Assembly (NCBI GenBank): GCA_934417455.1
Contig: CAKRWK010000016.1
Coordinates: 1-11,403 of the forward strand
Direction: 5' to 3'
DNA: 11,403 nt
Origin: an uncultured Eubacteriales bacterium
GTDB lineage: Bacteria; Bacillota; Clostridia; Oscillospirales; CAG-272
The notes below the pieces were generated by a model. It saw only the letters and a program-made list of their open reading frames with translations, did no database searches and had not been told where the DNA came from. A program made the position numbers and the translations under genes. Shown here one piece after another: positions 1 through 7,372 of this stretch. The first letter of the stretch is position 1. Each line of letters starts with the position of its first letter.

Positions 1-107
1 GTTCTTAACGAGATTCTTCGCACTTTTCAGTGCTCTAAATTCATGTTGTTCAATTTTCAATGACCTAAAGTTCTGCCGCGCTTTTTCGTTTCCTCTCAAA
101 GTCGGCT
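1..107 (-). promoter_or_regulatory. Probable rRNA operon 5' leader (partial, leaves window)
   Basis: On the minus strand the transcribed leader contains a run at 45-65 (GGTCATTGAAAATTGAACAA and one more base). It resembles the boxA-like TTGAAAA-TGAACA element found in Bacillota rRNA leaders and 16S-23S spacers. It is followed by a perfect hairpin at 20-33, GCACT closed by a GAAA tetraloop. No open reading frame is convincing here. The 16S gene itself would lie outside the window, so the assignment rests on the promoter plus these leader signatures. Another highly expressed stable RNA or gene is possible. Confidence 0.6.
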
Positions 108-112
108 TGCCT

Positions 113-141
113 ATTATACTCCTTTCTTTCCCTCTTGTCAA
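113..141 (-). promoter_or_regulatory. Perfect-consensus SigA promoter, probable rRNA operon promoter
   Basis: Read on the minus strand, TTGACA (136-141) is followed after exactly 17 bp by TATAAT (113-118), a full match to the vegetative promoter consensus. Just upstream (about 150-190) lie A- and T-tracts that resemble an UP element. A promoter this strong with such flanks is typical of stable-RNA operons. The transcript would start near position 106 and run off the left edge. The sequence match is seen directly; the rRNA assignment is inferred from the leader that follows. Confidence 0.85.
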
Positions 142-169
142 GGGGGTTTCTTAAAAAAATTTGGGTTTT

Positions 170-199
170 TTGATAATATTTTTCAAAAATACGCATAAT
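170..199 (+). promoter_or_regulatory. Putative promoter of the DUF421-DUF4363 operon
   Basis: TTGATA (170-175) and CATAAT (194-199) each match the vegetative consensus at five of six positions and are separated by 18 bp. The -10 lies about 45 bp before the GTG start of the DUF421 gene. It is back to back with the rRNA-type promoter, whose A/T-rich upstream region it shares. Confidence 0.5.
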
Positions 200-243
200 A
201 GCGTCATACGCGAGAAATTATCGAGAAAAAAGGGGGACTCTCT

Positions 244-915
244 GTGGCGGCCATCGTCATTCGCACCTTTATTCTGTACGGATTACTTTCCGTGACCCTC
301 AAAACTATGGGCAAACGGCAACTCGGAGAGCTGGAAGTCAGCGAACTCGTATCGGCACTTATGATTTCGGAGGTATCCGTTCTTCCCATCAACGACCCGG
401 ACCTTCCCCTGCTCGGTGCCGTCGTGCCCGTGCTTTGCATTCTTTCGGCCGAGGTTCTGATTTCCTACTTCAAGAACAAATCGGCCAAACTGAAGAAACT
501 GGCGGAGGGCGACCCGGTCTTCTTTATATATAAAGGAAAACTACGACAAAAAGTGCTGGCCGACAACCGACTTTCCATTGACGAAATTCTGACGGAAATC
601 CGCGTGCTCGGGTACGGAAGTCTTTCCGACGTCGAATACGCCATTCTGGAACAGAACGGAAAAATTTCCGTTCTTCCGAAAGCAGACCGACAGCCGCTGA
701 CGCGAAAGAGTCTGGAAAAGCCGGACAAATCCGGCATGGCGCACACCGTTATTGTGGACGCCTGCGTAAAGACAGAAAACCTGCGCGCGCTCGGTTTTGA
801 TGACGCATGGCTGGAAAAACGGCTGAAAGAGGAACATCTGCGGCCGTCCGAGGTGTTTCTGATGACGGTGGACGACGAGGGAACGGTCGACATCGTGCGA
901 AAGGAGAAAGCATGA
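244..915 (+). CDS. DUF421 (YetF/YdfS-type) membrane protein
   Basis: A 223-residue protein of the DUF421 family, typified by Bacillus subtilis YetF and YdfS. Three N-terminal membrane helices (about 3-21, 34-50 and 54-75) include the family's MGKRQLGELEVSELV stretch at residues 22-36. A cytoplasmic alpha/beta domain follows, with the characteristic EGDPVFFIYKGKL (88-100) and LGYGSLSDVEYAILEQNGK (122-140) segments. Length is normal. The molecular role is not settled; Bacillus relatives have been linked to spore membrane properties. The GTG at 244 is chosen because AGGGGG (231-236) lies 7 bp upstream and the first helix begins at once. The stop overlaps the next start as ATGA, which implies translational coupling with the DUF4363 gene. 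Family assignment is confident; function is open. Confidence 0.9.
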   Translation: MAAIVIRTFILYGLLSVTLKTMGKRQLGELEVSELVSALMISEVSVLPINDPDLPLLGAVVPVLCILSAEVLISYFKNKSAKLKKLAEGDPVFFIYKGKLRQKVLADNRLSIDEILTEIRVLGYGSLSDVEYAILEQNGKISVLPKADRQPLTRKSLEKPDKSGMAHTVIVDACVKTENLRALGFDDAWLEKRLKEEHLRPSEVFLMTVDDEGTVDIVRKEKA

Positions 916-1283
916 AAGCACATCACGCGGCAGGAATGATTCTCATATTGCTGACGGTTTTCGTTATTGTCAATGCGACCGTAATTGTCCGCATAACGGA
1001 CGGATATATCGGTGAGTTGGACGCCATCGTAATCCCCGATGACCCGAAGGCACTGGAAGGCCGTTTCTCGGACATGTACTCACGGTATATGAAACACGAA
1101 TCCTACATCAGTCTGACGGCCAATCACGAGGACCTGACCAATATTGAAAATTCGTTTTCGGAACTCATCGGCGCGGCGGCCGCATCCGACAGAGAAGCCT
1201 GTATGCAAGTCAAAAGCCGTCTTACAGACGCCTTTCGGCACCTCGGACGGCTCTCGTCTTTCAATTTTTACAGCATATTTTAG
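912..1283 (+). CDS. DUF4363 family small membrane-anchored protein
   Basis: A 123-residue protein with one N-terminal membrane helix (about 8-27, rich in I, L and V). A mostly helical extracytoplasmic or cytoplasmic region of about 95 residues follows. It resembles DUF4363, a family that in clostridia typically sits beside DUF421, and that pairing is seen here. The ATG at 912 overlaps the DUF421 stop (ATGA) and has AAGGAG at 901-906, 5 bp upstream, so it is preferred to the in-frame ATG at 807 inside the upstream gene. The protein probably works with the DUF421 membrane protein, but no biochemical function is known. The stop codon is only 3 bp from the end of the convergent DUF2344 gene. Confidence 0.8.
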   Translation: MKAHHAAGMILILLTVFVIVNATVIVRITDGYIGELDAIVIPDDPKALEGRFSDMYSRYMKHESYISLTANHEDLTNIENSFSELIGAAAASDREACMQVKSRLTDAFRHLGRLSSFNFYSIF

Positions 1284-1286
1284 GGC

Positions 1287-1982
1287 TTATCGGAAATCCG
1301 TCATATCGGCGCGATAGGCGTGCGTGCGCAGGACGGTGACGTACTCGGAAAGGAGATTTCCGGAAGACAGGATGCCGTGCGCATCTTTCAGTGCCTGCAG
1401 AATAAGATCGGGATTGAGGAACGACGACTGGTCGGCGGAAAACACGCCTTCGATATGAAGATGTCCGTTCTCATTTTTTACGGAAACCTCACGGATACGC
1501 GGACGTATGTCGACGGTCTTCTCCCCGTCCTTGTTTTTCTTCACGACGGGGACTTCGGGCGCCGTCAGCGTTCTTTCGCACGCGGCAGCCAAATCGTCGG
1601 TCACTCCGTCCGTATAAATGTCTATCCGATAGGAAAGCCATGCGAGGTCGGACAGTTTGCAGTCCGGGTAATATGCCTCCGCCATGCGCAACTCGTCGGT
1701 CACATTGCGGTTCATGCGTGCCAGCGCATCCGCAGGGTCGACCCTTTCCGTCAGGCGCAAATCGAGATATTCCGTTTCGCTCTCCACGCCGACGGAAAGC
1801 GGCGCGGAAAACACCATTTTCGGTTTCGGGTTGAACCCTTCCGTAAACCAGAGCGGAAGGCCGGAGCGGATAACGATGTTACTGAACGTACGGACAAGGT
1901 CAAGGTGCGAAATATACATGAGGCTCCCCACCTTGCGGACACGGAAGCGGATGGTCACGGGTTGCGTATTCACTTGCACCAT
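1287..1982 (-). CDS. TIGR03936 / DUF2344 radical-SAM-associated protein
   Basis: A 231-residue protein of the DUF2344 family (TIGR03936). The family opening is clear: RFRVRKVGSLMYISHLD (residues 12-28), then WFTEGFNPKPKMVFSAPLS (45-63), GVESETEYLDL and a later QSSFLNPDLILQAL segment. In other Bacillota this protein is encoded next to, or fused to, the TIGR03960 radical-SAM protein; here it starts inside that gene with a 13-bp overlap. GGAGGT at 1991-1996 lies 8 bp before the ATG. The pair is generally thought to act together, but the substrate is unknown. No second iron-sulphur motif is present. The usual further neighbours in many clostridia (RNase G/E, then ribosomal proteins L21 and L27) do not follow; a convergent gene does. 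Confidence 0.9.
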   Translation of the reverse strand: MVQVNTQPVTIRFRVRKVGSLMYISHLDLVRTFSNIVIRSGLPLWFTEGFNPKPKMVFSAPLSVGVESETEYLDLRLTERVDPADALARMNRNVTDELRMAEAYYPDCKLSDLAWLSYRIDIYTDGVTDDLAAACERTLTAPEVPVVKKNKDGEKTVDIRPRIREVSVKNENGHLHIEGVFSADQSSFLNPDLILQALKDAHGILSSGNLLSEYVTVLRTHAYRADMTDFR

Positions 1983-3823
1983 CGGTTTTTACCTCCGAGT
2001 TTCGACGCGCCGCACCCGCTGCAGTGTTCCGCGCAGGACGGTGTGGTCTTTTCCGCGTAGGCGCGGGCGCGCTCGCGCAGGAGAAATTCTTTCGTGACGC
2101 CGATATCAATCATATCCCACGGCAAAATCTCGTCAAGACCGAATCCGCGCGTCGTATAGAACGCAGGGTCTATTCCCGAACGGGCAAACAGGTCGACCCA
2201 TCGGTCATAACTGAAGTACTCGTCCCACGCGTCGAAAACAAACCCTTCGTCCGCCGCCGCGGCCAGCGCACGGGAAAGTTTGCGGTCGCCTCTGGCGAAA
2301 ACGGCTTCAATGGAAGAAACTTTCGCGTCATGATAGGTATAACGGATGTGTTTATCATCAATGGCATCGTGCAGGACTTTTTGCTTGCGCATGAGATTTT
2401 CATAGGTGTCCTGCGCTTCCCACTGAAATGCCGTAAAAGGCTTGGGAACAAAACAGGAAACGCTGATGGTCACGTTAACGCCGCGCGGACGCTCGGCCTT
2501 CGGCAATTCATAGTACTTGTCCACCACTTTTTTCGACAGGGTGGCAATGCCGACGATGTCCTCGTCCGTTTCCGTCGGAAGTCCGTTCATGAAATACAGT
2601 TTCACGCCGGATTTTCCGCCGCGGAAAGCAATGCCGACGGCGTGCATGAGGTCGGCTTCGCAGACGTTTTTGTTGATGACGTCACGCATACGCTGGGTGC
2701 CGGCTTCGGGGGCGAACGTAATACCGCCGGTGCGGACGGTGGACGTTTTTGCCATCAGTTCTTCCGAAAAACTGTCAATGCGCAAAGACGGAAGCGAAAG
2801 GCTGACATGCGCATCGTCCGTCCACGAAAGCAGGCCGTCCGTCAGTTCCCGCAGGCGCGAGTAGTCGCTGATGGACAGAGAAATGAGAGAAATCTCGTCA
2901 TATCCCGTATTTTCGTAGAGGCATTTGGCGTTTTTGCAGAGCGTTTCGGGCGATTTTTCGCGGATGGGACGGTAAATCATACCCGCCTGACAAAAACGGC
3001 AACCGCGGATACAGCCGCGGTACACTTCGAGGGTAATGCGATCGTGCACGGTTTCGATATACGGCAACACCGGTTTCTCCGGGAACGGAACGGTATCAAG
3101 ATCCGCGATGATTCTCTTTTTGATTTTTGTCGGAATATCGTCGTATGTCGGCGTGAAGGAACGGATGGTACCGTCGTCGTTATACTTGACATCGTATAAT
3201 GCAGGGACGTACACGCCTTCGATAGTTCTCGCGGCTTCGTGGAGAAAATTCTGCTTTGTGTAGGTGCCGTCATCCTTCATTTGCATATAAAGGTTGGCGA
3301 TTTCGACAAGAACTTCTTCCCCTTCCCCGATGTCGATAAGGTCGAAAAATTCCGCCACCGGCTCGGGATTATACGTACAAGGGCCGCCGGCAATCAGAAT
3401 CGGGTCCTCTTCTCTTCTGTCTTTGGCGTACAGGGCGAGACCTGCCATGCGAATCATGGCAAGAGCGGTGGTATAACAGAGTTCGTACTGCAGGGAGAAG
3501 GCAACAATATCGAATTCCGACACAGGGTCGCCGCTTTCCAGCGCTGTCAGGGGGAGGTGATACTCCCGCATTTTTTCCATCATATCCGTCCACGGTGCGT
3601 ACACGCGTTCACACCAGATGCGCTCTTCCCTGTTGAGCACGTCGTACAGAATGCGCACGCCGAGGTTGGACATGCCGATTTCGTACGTATCGGGAAAGCA
3701 GAAGGCGAAGCGGCAACCGACATTCCGTTTGTCTTTGATGACCTCGTTATATTCTCCGCCGATATAACGTCCCGGTTTGGAGACCGATTTCAGAACGGAG
3801 GAAAGTTGGTTTTTGTCAGTCAT
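1970..3823 (-). CDS. TIGR03960 B12-binding-domain radical SAM protein
   Basis: A 617-residue protein matching the TIGR03960 family throughout. It has an N-terminal Rossmann-type region resembling a cobalamin-binding fold (about 35-185, with CFPDTYEIGMSNLG at 42-55 and ILIAGGPCTYNPEP at 142-155). A radical-SAM barrel follows, with the 4Fe-4S motif CIRGCRFC (C271, C275, C278). A Cys-rich C-terminus (C597, C601, C604, C616) may hold a second metal site. It should cleave S-adenosylmethionine to make a radical; the substrate is unknown. The classical DxHxxG cobalamin motif is not visible, so B12 binding is uncertain. The ATG lies inside the end of the pseudo-ATPase gene (8-bp overlap). Its GAGG site (3833-3836) could pair with CCTC just downstream, which favours coupling to upstream translation. 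Confidence 0.92.
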   Translation of the reverse strand: MTDKNQLSSVLKSVSKPGRYIGGEYNEVIKDKRNVGCRFAFCFPDTYEIGMSNLGVRILYDVLNREERIWCERVYAPWTDMMEKMREYHLPLTALESGDPVSEFDIVAFSLQYELCYTTALAMIRMAGLALYAKDRREEDPILIAGGPCTYNPEPVAEFFDLIDIGEGEEVLVEIANLYMQMKDDGTYTKQNFLHEAARTIEGVYVPALYDVKYNDDGTIRSFTPTYDDIPTKIKKRIIADLDTVPFPEKPVLPYIETVHDRITLEVYRGCIRGCRFCQAGMIYRPIREKSPETLCKNAKCLYENTGYDEISLISLSISDYSRLRELTDGLLSWTDDAHVSLSLPSLRIDSFSEELMAKTSTVRTGGITFAPEAGTQRMRDVINKNVCEADLMHAVGIAFRGGKSGVKLYFMNGLPTETDEDIVGIATLSKKVVDKYYELPKAERPRGVNVTISVSCFVPKPFTAFQWEAQDTYENLMRKQKVLHDAIDDKHIRYTYHDAKVSSIEAVFARGDRKLSRALAAAADEGFVFDAWDEYFSYDRWVDLFARSGIDPAFYTTRGFGLDEILPWDMIDIGVTKEFLLRERARAYAEKTTPSCAEHCSGCGASKLGGKNRWCK

Positions 3824-6428
3824 CGGAGGTATCCTCGTTTTTTTCTTTGGCTATCCGGTTTCTCGAAAGCGAGTAGCCGGCAAATACGGCAAAAGCGCCG
3901 CAGAAAACAAGTTGCATAAGCCCGAACAGGCAGAACGGGAAGGAATTTTTCAGGAAAATCGATGCAAGAAGGGACAACACCAGACCGAGCAGCAATTGTC
4001 CGAAGAAAATTTTTTCCGACAGATTCTGCAGGCGCACGTATCGCTTGGAGAGCAGAATGCCGTCCACGGCACTGCTCTTTCCGCCGAGCGTGACCATACC
4101 GGCCTCCACGCGGGGTGCCACGGTTTCGTCCTCCGACGCCGGGGTCGTTTTGTGAAGAACGCGCATGCAGTCCTCTCCCATAGTGAGGGCCAGAAGGAGG
4201 TCATTCTGCACGCCGGGATCGCGCGTGTAAATCAGCGGAATCACACCGGCAGAACGGAGATACGGAAGCAGCGTGGTAAACTCTTCCGAAAAGGCATAGC
4301 GCACGATGAACTTGGCATATATCTTTCCGTTCTCTGCCAGATACAGGATACGGTTGGTGGGAACGGATTCCGTTTTTTCCGTGTCGTTCGGAAGCGCCAG
4401 CGCATGACGGCGCATATACGCTTCCGTACCGGCATGCACCCGCGTGCCTTCGGAGAGGCCGCTGATGCCGTCTTTTTCAATGGTAAGATGCGTTGCCGCC
4501 AGAGGGAGACGGTCCAGCGTATCGGCGAACACGGTGCCGAGCGGGCCGCCGACTGCGGAAAAGAGCGACGACATCTGCCGCAGTGCGCCCGAGAAGCGGC
4601 TCTTGTCCCCATAGATAAGGACGCGTTTGAGGGAGACGTCTTCTCTGCCGAACAGTTCGGTATCGTCAAACGTTATGACATCGACACCCGCGTACTCGTA
4701 GAGGGACGACTCGCCGATGACGGCGCTGTCCTCCGTGAAGCATGCGCGCTCGGCCATGCAGTACGGCATGGCATGCGCGAGGATACCGGCGACGGGAACC
4801 GAGGCAAAAAACATACGAACAAAGGTACAAATACCGTCGGCAAGACAGTTACCGACAAAACAGGTCGCAATGCCGGCAATCAGGGAAACGCCGAAGGAAA
4901 GCAGAAGCAAGAGCGCATGCGAGGTACTCTCTTCCGGATGCATTTTATGACGGCGGAAGAATCCGGAGATAAAGGAGGCTTTGGAGATACGGGCGCATTC
5001 CGACTTGTATTCGTCCACCGTGCCGTCCAGGGCAACGTTCTCCTCGGGAAGTTCCCGCGTCATTTTGCGCTCCACAGCATTCTTCACGCCGCGCACGGAA
5101 ATCAACAGGACGGCGGTAAACATACCCTGGGTGCGAAGAAGGCCGGACAGAATCATAGCGACGGCAGACACGGCATACAGCGTGCCGAGCAGAGGTTTCA
5201 TTCCGTTGTGTGCCAGTGCGGCATATATGTCATATCCGATGAGAACCGGGAATGTCGCGACAGAAAATACGGCCATAGAAGCGCGTCCTGCAAATAAATC
5301 TTTGCAAAATGCGATAAATTCAGGCAAAGAAAGCAGAAAAACGCAGACGGACAGTTGCAGGTCAATAAAAGAAATTACCCACGGATAATCTTCAAGGTGA
5401 AGAAGGCCGAGAACGGAAAATCCGAAACGCCCCGCCACGCTGACGAAAGCGAGAAGCAACGTCAGAAGAACGGCGCACCACAGACGGACACGCACAGCTA
5501 CAAGCGAATCGAGAAATCCGTTCTTGATTTTCGTCGCATCAGCGAACATCTGATATTCCGTTTCTTTTTTTCTCTTCTTTTTGCCGGCAAACGGACGGGC
5601 GCCGACCCTTTCCGTCTCGTCCGCTGCGGCGGACGTCCACGGCGTGAACGCATCCGCGGATTCCGTCTCATAGACGGTTTCGGCGGGTTCCTCCGCGGTC
5701 GGTTCCGGCGTCGGCACTTTCCTGACGGGCTCCGCTCTATGCGCACTCTCCGATGCGTCCGTATTTTCCTGCGCGGCCGGCGACGGTCTTTCCGTCTGTT
5801 TGCTCTTACGCAGGAGACGGTCGAGTTCTTCTCTCTCGTCGAGGTAGGCTTTTTCGGAAAGCGGCGGGTCCTTCTCCTCTTCCGGCGACACGGGCGTCGT
5901 ATTGACTTCGACGACAACCGTATCCTCGGGAACGTCGGCCGGCGTTTCCTCTTTGGTTTTTTCGTTATGTTCGCCCGACAGGGAGACATTGACAAACACG
6001 GGGTCTACCCGTTCCACCTTGCGCACATGCGGTTTCGGCAGGTTCGGCGTTTCCTCTTTCGGTTCTTCTTTCGTGGTTCTGCCGGTCATGCGGTAATTGT
6101 CGCTGGCCTCGGTAAATGTCGGTACATAGGTCTGATATATACGCGGACTTTCCTCTTTCGGGAAAGCGGTATTGTACTTCGGGTCAAAAGCCGGCATATC
6201 GGGAATTTCAAACTCCGCTTTGGCCGACGGTTTTTCTTCTTTTTCTTTTTTCTTTTCGGCTTCTTCCTTTTTCTTTTCCGCCGTATCTTCAAAAACAAGG
6301 CCACCTGCCGTCTCCGTTTCGTGCGCGAAGAAAAACTCCGCCCGTCCGTCGGCATTTTTGCCTTCCGTCACCGCGATGCCTTTCCGGATGTCCGGCGCGG
6401 CACTGTCGTACCGTTTTTCAGAATCCAT
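3816..6428 (-). CDS. Degenerate P1B-type ATPase-like membrane protein with long acidic N-terminal tail
   Basis: An 870-residue protein of no named family that I recognise. Residues 1-300 are hydrophilic and rich in E, K, P and T, with a pure K/E stretch at 51-66 and a basic KKKRKK at 283-288. Eight hydrophobic helices follow at about 316-343, 350-370, 383-405, 412-446, 503-528, 531-556, 808-828 and 831-853. This 4+2+2 plan is that of heavy-metal P-type ATPases. The cytoplasmic loop aligns by eye: VDVITFDDTEL at the DKTGT position (D588, T590 kept; K, G and final T changed), GTRVHAGTEAYM (661-672), IYTRD at the TGD hinge (T735), and VTLGGKSSAVDGILL (779-793). The transmembrane CPC site reads SVPV (543-546). 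No TGES actuator motif or GDGxND is visible, so ion pumping is unlikely. AAGGAGG (6440-6446) supports the ATG. The similarity is an inference from reading, not a search. Confidence 0.75.
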   Translation of the reverse strand: MDSEKRYDSAAPDIRKGIAVTEGKNADGRAEFFFAHETETAGGLVFEDTAEKKKEEAEKKKEKEEKPSAKAEFEIPDMPAFDPKYNTAFPKEESPRIYQTYVPTFTEASDNYRMTGRTTKEEPKEETPNLPKPHVRKVERVDPVFVNVSLSGEHNEKTKEETPADVPEDTVVVEVNTTPVSPEEEKDPPLSEKAYLDEREELDRLLRKSKQTERPSPAAQENTDASESAHRAEPVRKVPTPEPTAEEPAETVYETESADAFTPWTSAAADETERVGARPFAGKKKRKKETEYQMFADATKIKNGFLDSLVAVRVRLWCAVLLTLLLAFVSVAGRFGFSVLGLLHLEDYPWVISFIDLQLSVCVFLLSLPEFIAFCKDLFAGRASMAVFSVATFPVLIGYDIYAALAHNGMKPLLGTLYAVSAVAMILSGLLRTQGMFTAVLLISVRGVKNAVERKMTRELPEENVALDGTVDEYKSECARISKASFISGFFRRHKMHPEESTSHALLLLLSFGVSLIAGIATCFVGNCLADGICTFVRMFFASVPVAGILAHAMPYCMAERACFTEDSAVIGESSLYEYAGVDVITFDDTELFGREDVSLKRVLIYGDKSRFSGALRQMSSLFSAVGGPLGTVFADTLDRLPLAATHLTIEKDGISGLSEGTRVHAGTEAYMRRHALALPNDTEKTESVPTNRILYLAENGKIYAKFIVRYAFSEEFTTLLPYLRSAGVIPLIYTRDPGVQNDLLLALTMGEDCMRVLHKTTPASEDETVAPRVEAGMVTLGGKSSAVDGILLSKRYVRLQNLSEKIFFGQLLLGLVLSLLASIFLKNSFPFCLFGLMQLVFCGAFAVFAGYSLSRNRIAKEKNEDTSDD

Positions 6429-6454
6429 ACAGGGTCGTCCCTCCTTTTTGTTTT

Positions 6455-7273
6455 TTATGCTTTATGTCTCTGCCGCGCGGCCTCCGAAAGCAAAACGGCC
6501 GCCGCACAGGAGACGTTCATGGATTCCACATGTCCGTACATGGGAATGGACAGCGTGAAATCGCAATGTTCTTTGACAAGACGGGAAATGCCTTCCCCTT
6601 CACTGCCGAGGACAAGTCCGACAGCCCCGGACAAATCCGCGGTATCGTACGGCACGCCGTCCATATCGGCGGCGTAAAACCACAGGCCGCGCTCTTTCAG
6701 CGCTTCCATGGTCTGCGTCAGATTCGGTACTTTGGCGACGCGGATATGCTCCACGGCGCCGGCCGACGTTTTGGCCACGACGGACGTCAGTCCGACGCTG
6801 CGGCGTTTCGGCAGAATGACGCCGTGCGCCCCCATACATTCGGCGCTCCGGAGAATGGCGCCGAGGTTATGCGGGTCTTCCACGCCATCGCAAATCACGA
6901 CGAAGGGCTTCTCGCCCAAAGAATCGGCATAGGAAAGAATGTCTTCCACGGTGGCATAGTCATGCTCCGGCGTAACGGCAACAATGCCCTGATGCGTCAG
7001 GTCGCCGCAAATCTCCGAAAGTTTGGTTTTCTCCGTTTCGACAAGCGGGATTTTTCTCGCGGACGCCTCACCGATGAGTTTCAGAATGGAGCCTTCTTTA
7101 TCGCCCTTCTGTATGTAAATCTTTTCGATGTCCCGACCGGACGCCAGAAGTTCGCGCACGGCATTGCGGCCGGCAACGGCATTGGGGTTAGGATCGGCCT
7201 TTTTCATCGGGGGGCGGCGGTCATACCCGCTGCGTTTTTTATTTCTGTCAGTAAAATTCCGTTCGTCTTTCAT
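6455..7273 (-). CDS. rlmB: TrmH-family RNA 2'-O-methyltransferase, RlmB type
   Basis: A 272-residue SpoU/TrmH-superfamily enzyme that should transfer a methyl group from S-adenosylmethionine to a ribose 2'-OH, most likely in 23S rRNA. After a basic tail (1-30) comes the substrate-binding domain (about 32-105, starting AVAGRNAVRELL). The knotted SPOUT domain follows with all three signatures: DGVEDPHNLGAILRSA (129-144; N136, R142), VLGSEGEGIS (221-230; E225), and IPMYGHVESMNVSCAAA (243-259; S251, N253). Length is normal for RlmB. The ATG at 7273 is chosen because AAAAGGA (7282-7288) lies 8 bp upstream and the family's length fits; the frame stays open to 7639 but that part has no family similarity. 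It is probably the first gene of the unit with the pseudo-ATPase, 26 bp downstream, and is preceded by a structured leader. Confidence 0.92.
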   Translation of the reverse strand: MKDERNFTDRNKKRSGYDRRPPMKKADPNPNAVAGRNAVRELLASGRDIEKIYIQKGDKEGSILKLIGEASARKIPLVETEKTKLSEICGDLTHQGIVAVTPEHDYATVEDILSYADSLGEKPFVVICDGVEDPHNLGAILRSAECMGAHGVILPKRRSVGLTSVVAKTSAGAVEHIRVAKVPNLTQTMEALKERGLWFYAADMDGVPYDTADLSGAVGLVLGSEGEGISRLVKEHCDFTLSIPMYGHVESMNVSCAAAVLLSEAARQRHKA

Positions 7274-7339
7274 ATTCTTTGTCCTTTTCGGTGCGCGCCG
7301 TTTCCGTCGACACACATGGTTTTGTTCATGGCATGATAA

Positions 7340-7372
7340 AGTAAAGCAAAAATGCCACCGGGGCATTTTTGC
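7340..7372 (-). terminator. Intrinsic terminator or attenuator hairpin before rlmB
   Basis: An 11-bp perfect stem (GCAAAAATGCC at 7346-7356 paired with GGCATTTTTGC at 7362-7372) closes a 5-nt loop. On the minus strand it is followed by a broken T-rich tail (TTTACTTTAT). Because rlmB has no other visible promoter, it is more likely a conditional (leaky) terminator than the end of a transcript. Confidence 0.65.

Noticed and set aside
807..911. Upstream extension of the DUF4363 protein inside the DUF421 gene
   Set aside because: The ATGA overlap at 912 with AAGGAG upstream gives a hydrophobic N-terminal anchor of the expected type.
1320..2060. A 246-codon plus-strand open frame
   Set aside because: Antisense to the DUF2344 gene; no start signal and no recognisable domain.
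2024..3199. A 391-codon plus-strand open frame
   Set aside because: Antisense shadow of the well-matched TIGR03960 radical-SAM gene.
3777..5297. A 506-codon open frame on the plus strand
   Set aside because: It lies wholly antisense to the pseudo-ATPase gene (and the start of the radical-SAM gene), has low-complexity shadow composition and no family features, and no ribosome binding site. The minus strand carries the recognisable proteins.
3816..6428. Calling the 870-residue protein a functional copper or cadmium exporter
   Set aside because: CPC, TGES, DKTGT and GDGxND are altered or absent, and there is no N-terminal CxxC metal-binding domain.
5355..7336. Two 400-plus-codon plus-strand open frames (5355-6677 and 6116-7336)
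   Set aside because: Antisense shadows of the pseudo-ATPase tail and rlmB. The Phe/Arg-rich composition is what the reverse complement of a Lys/Glu-rich sequence produces.
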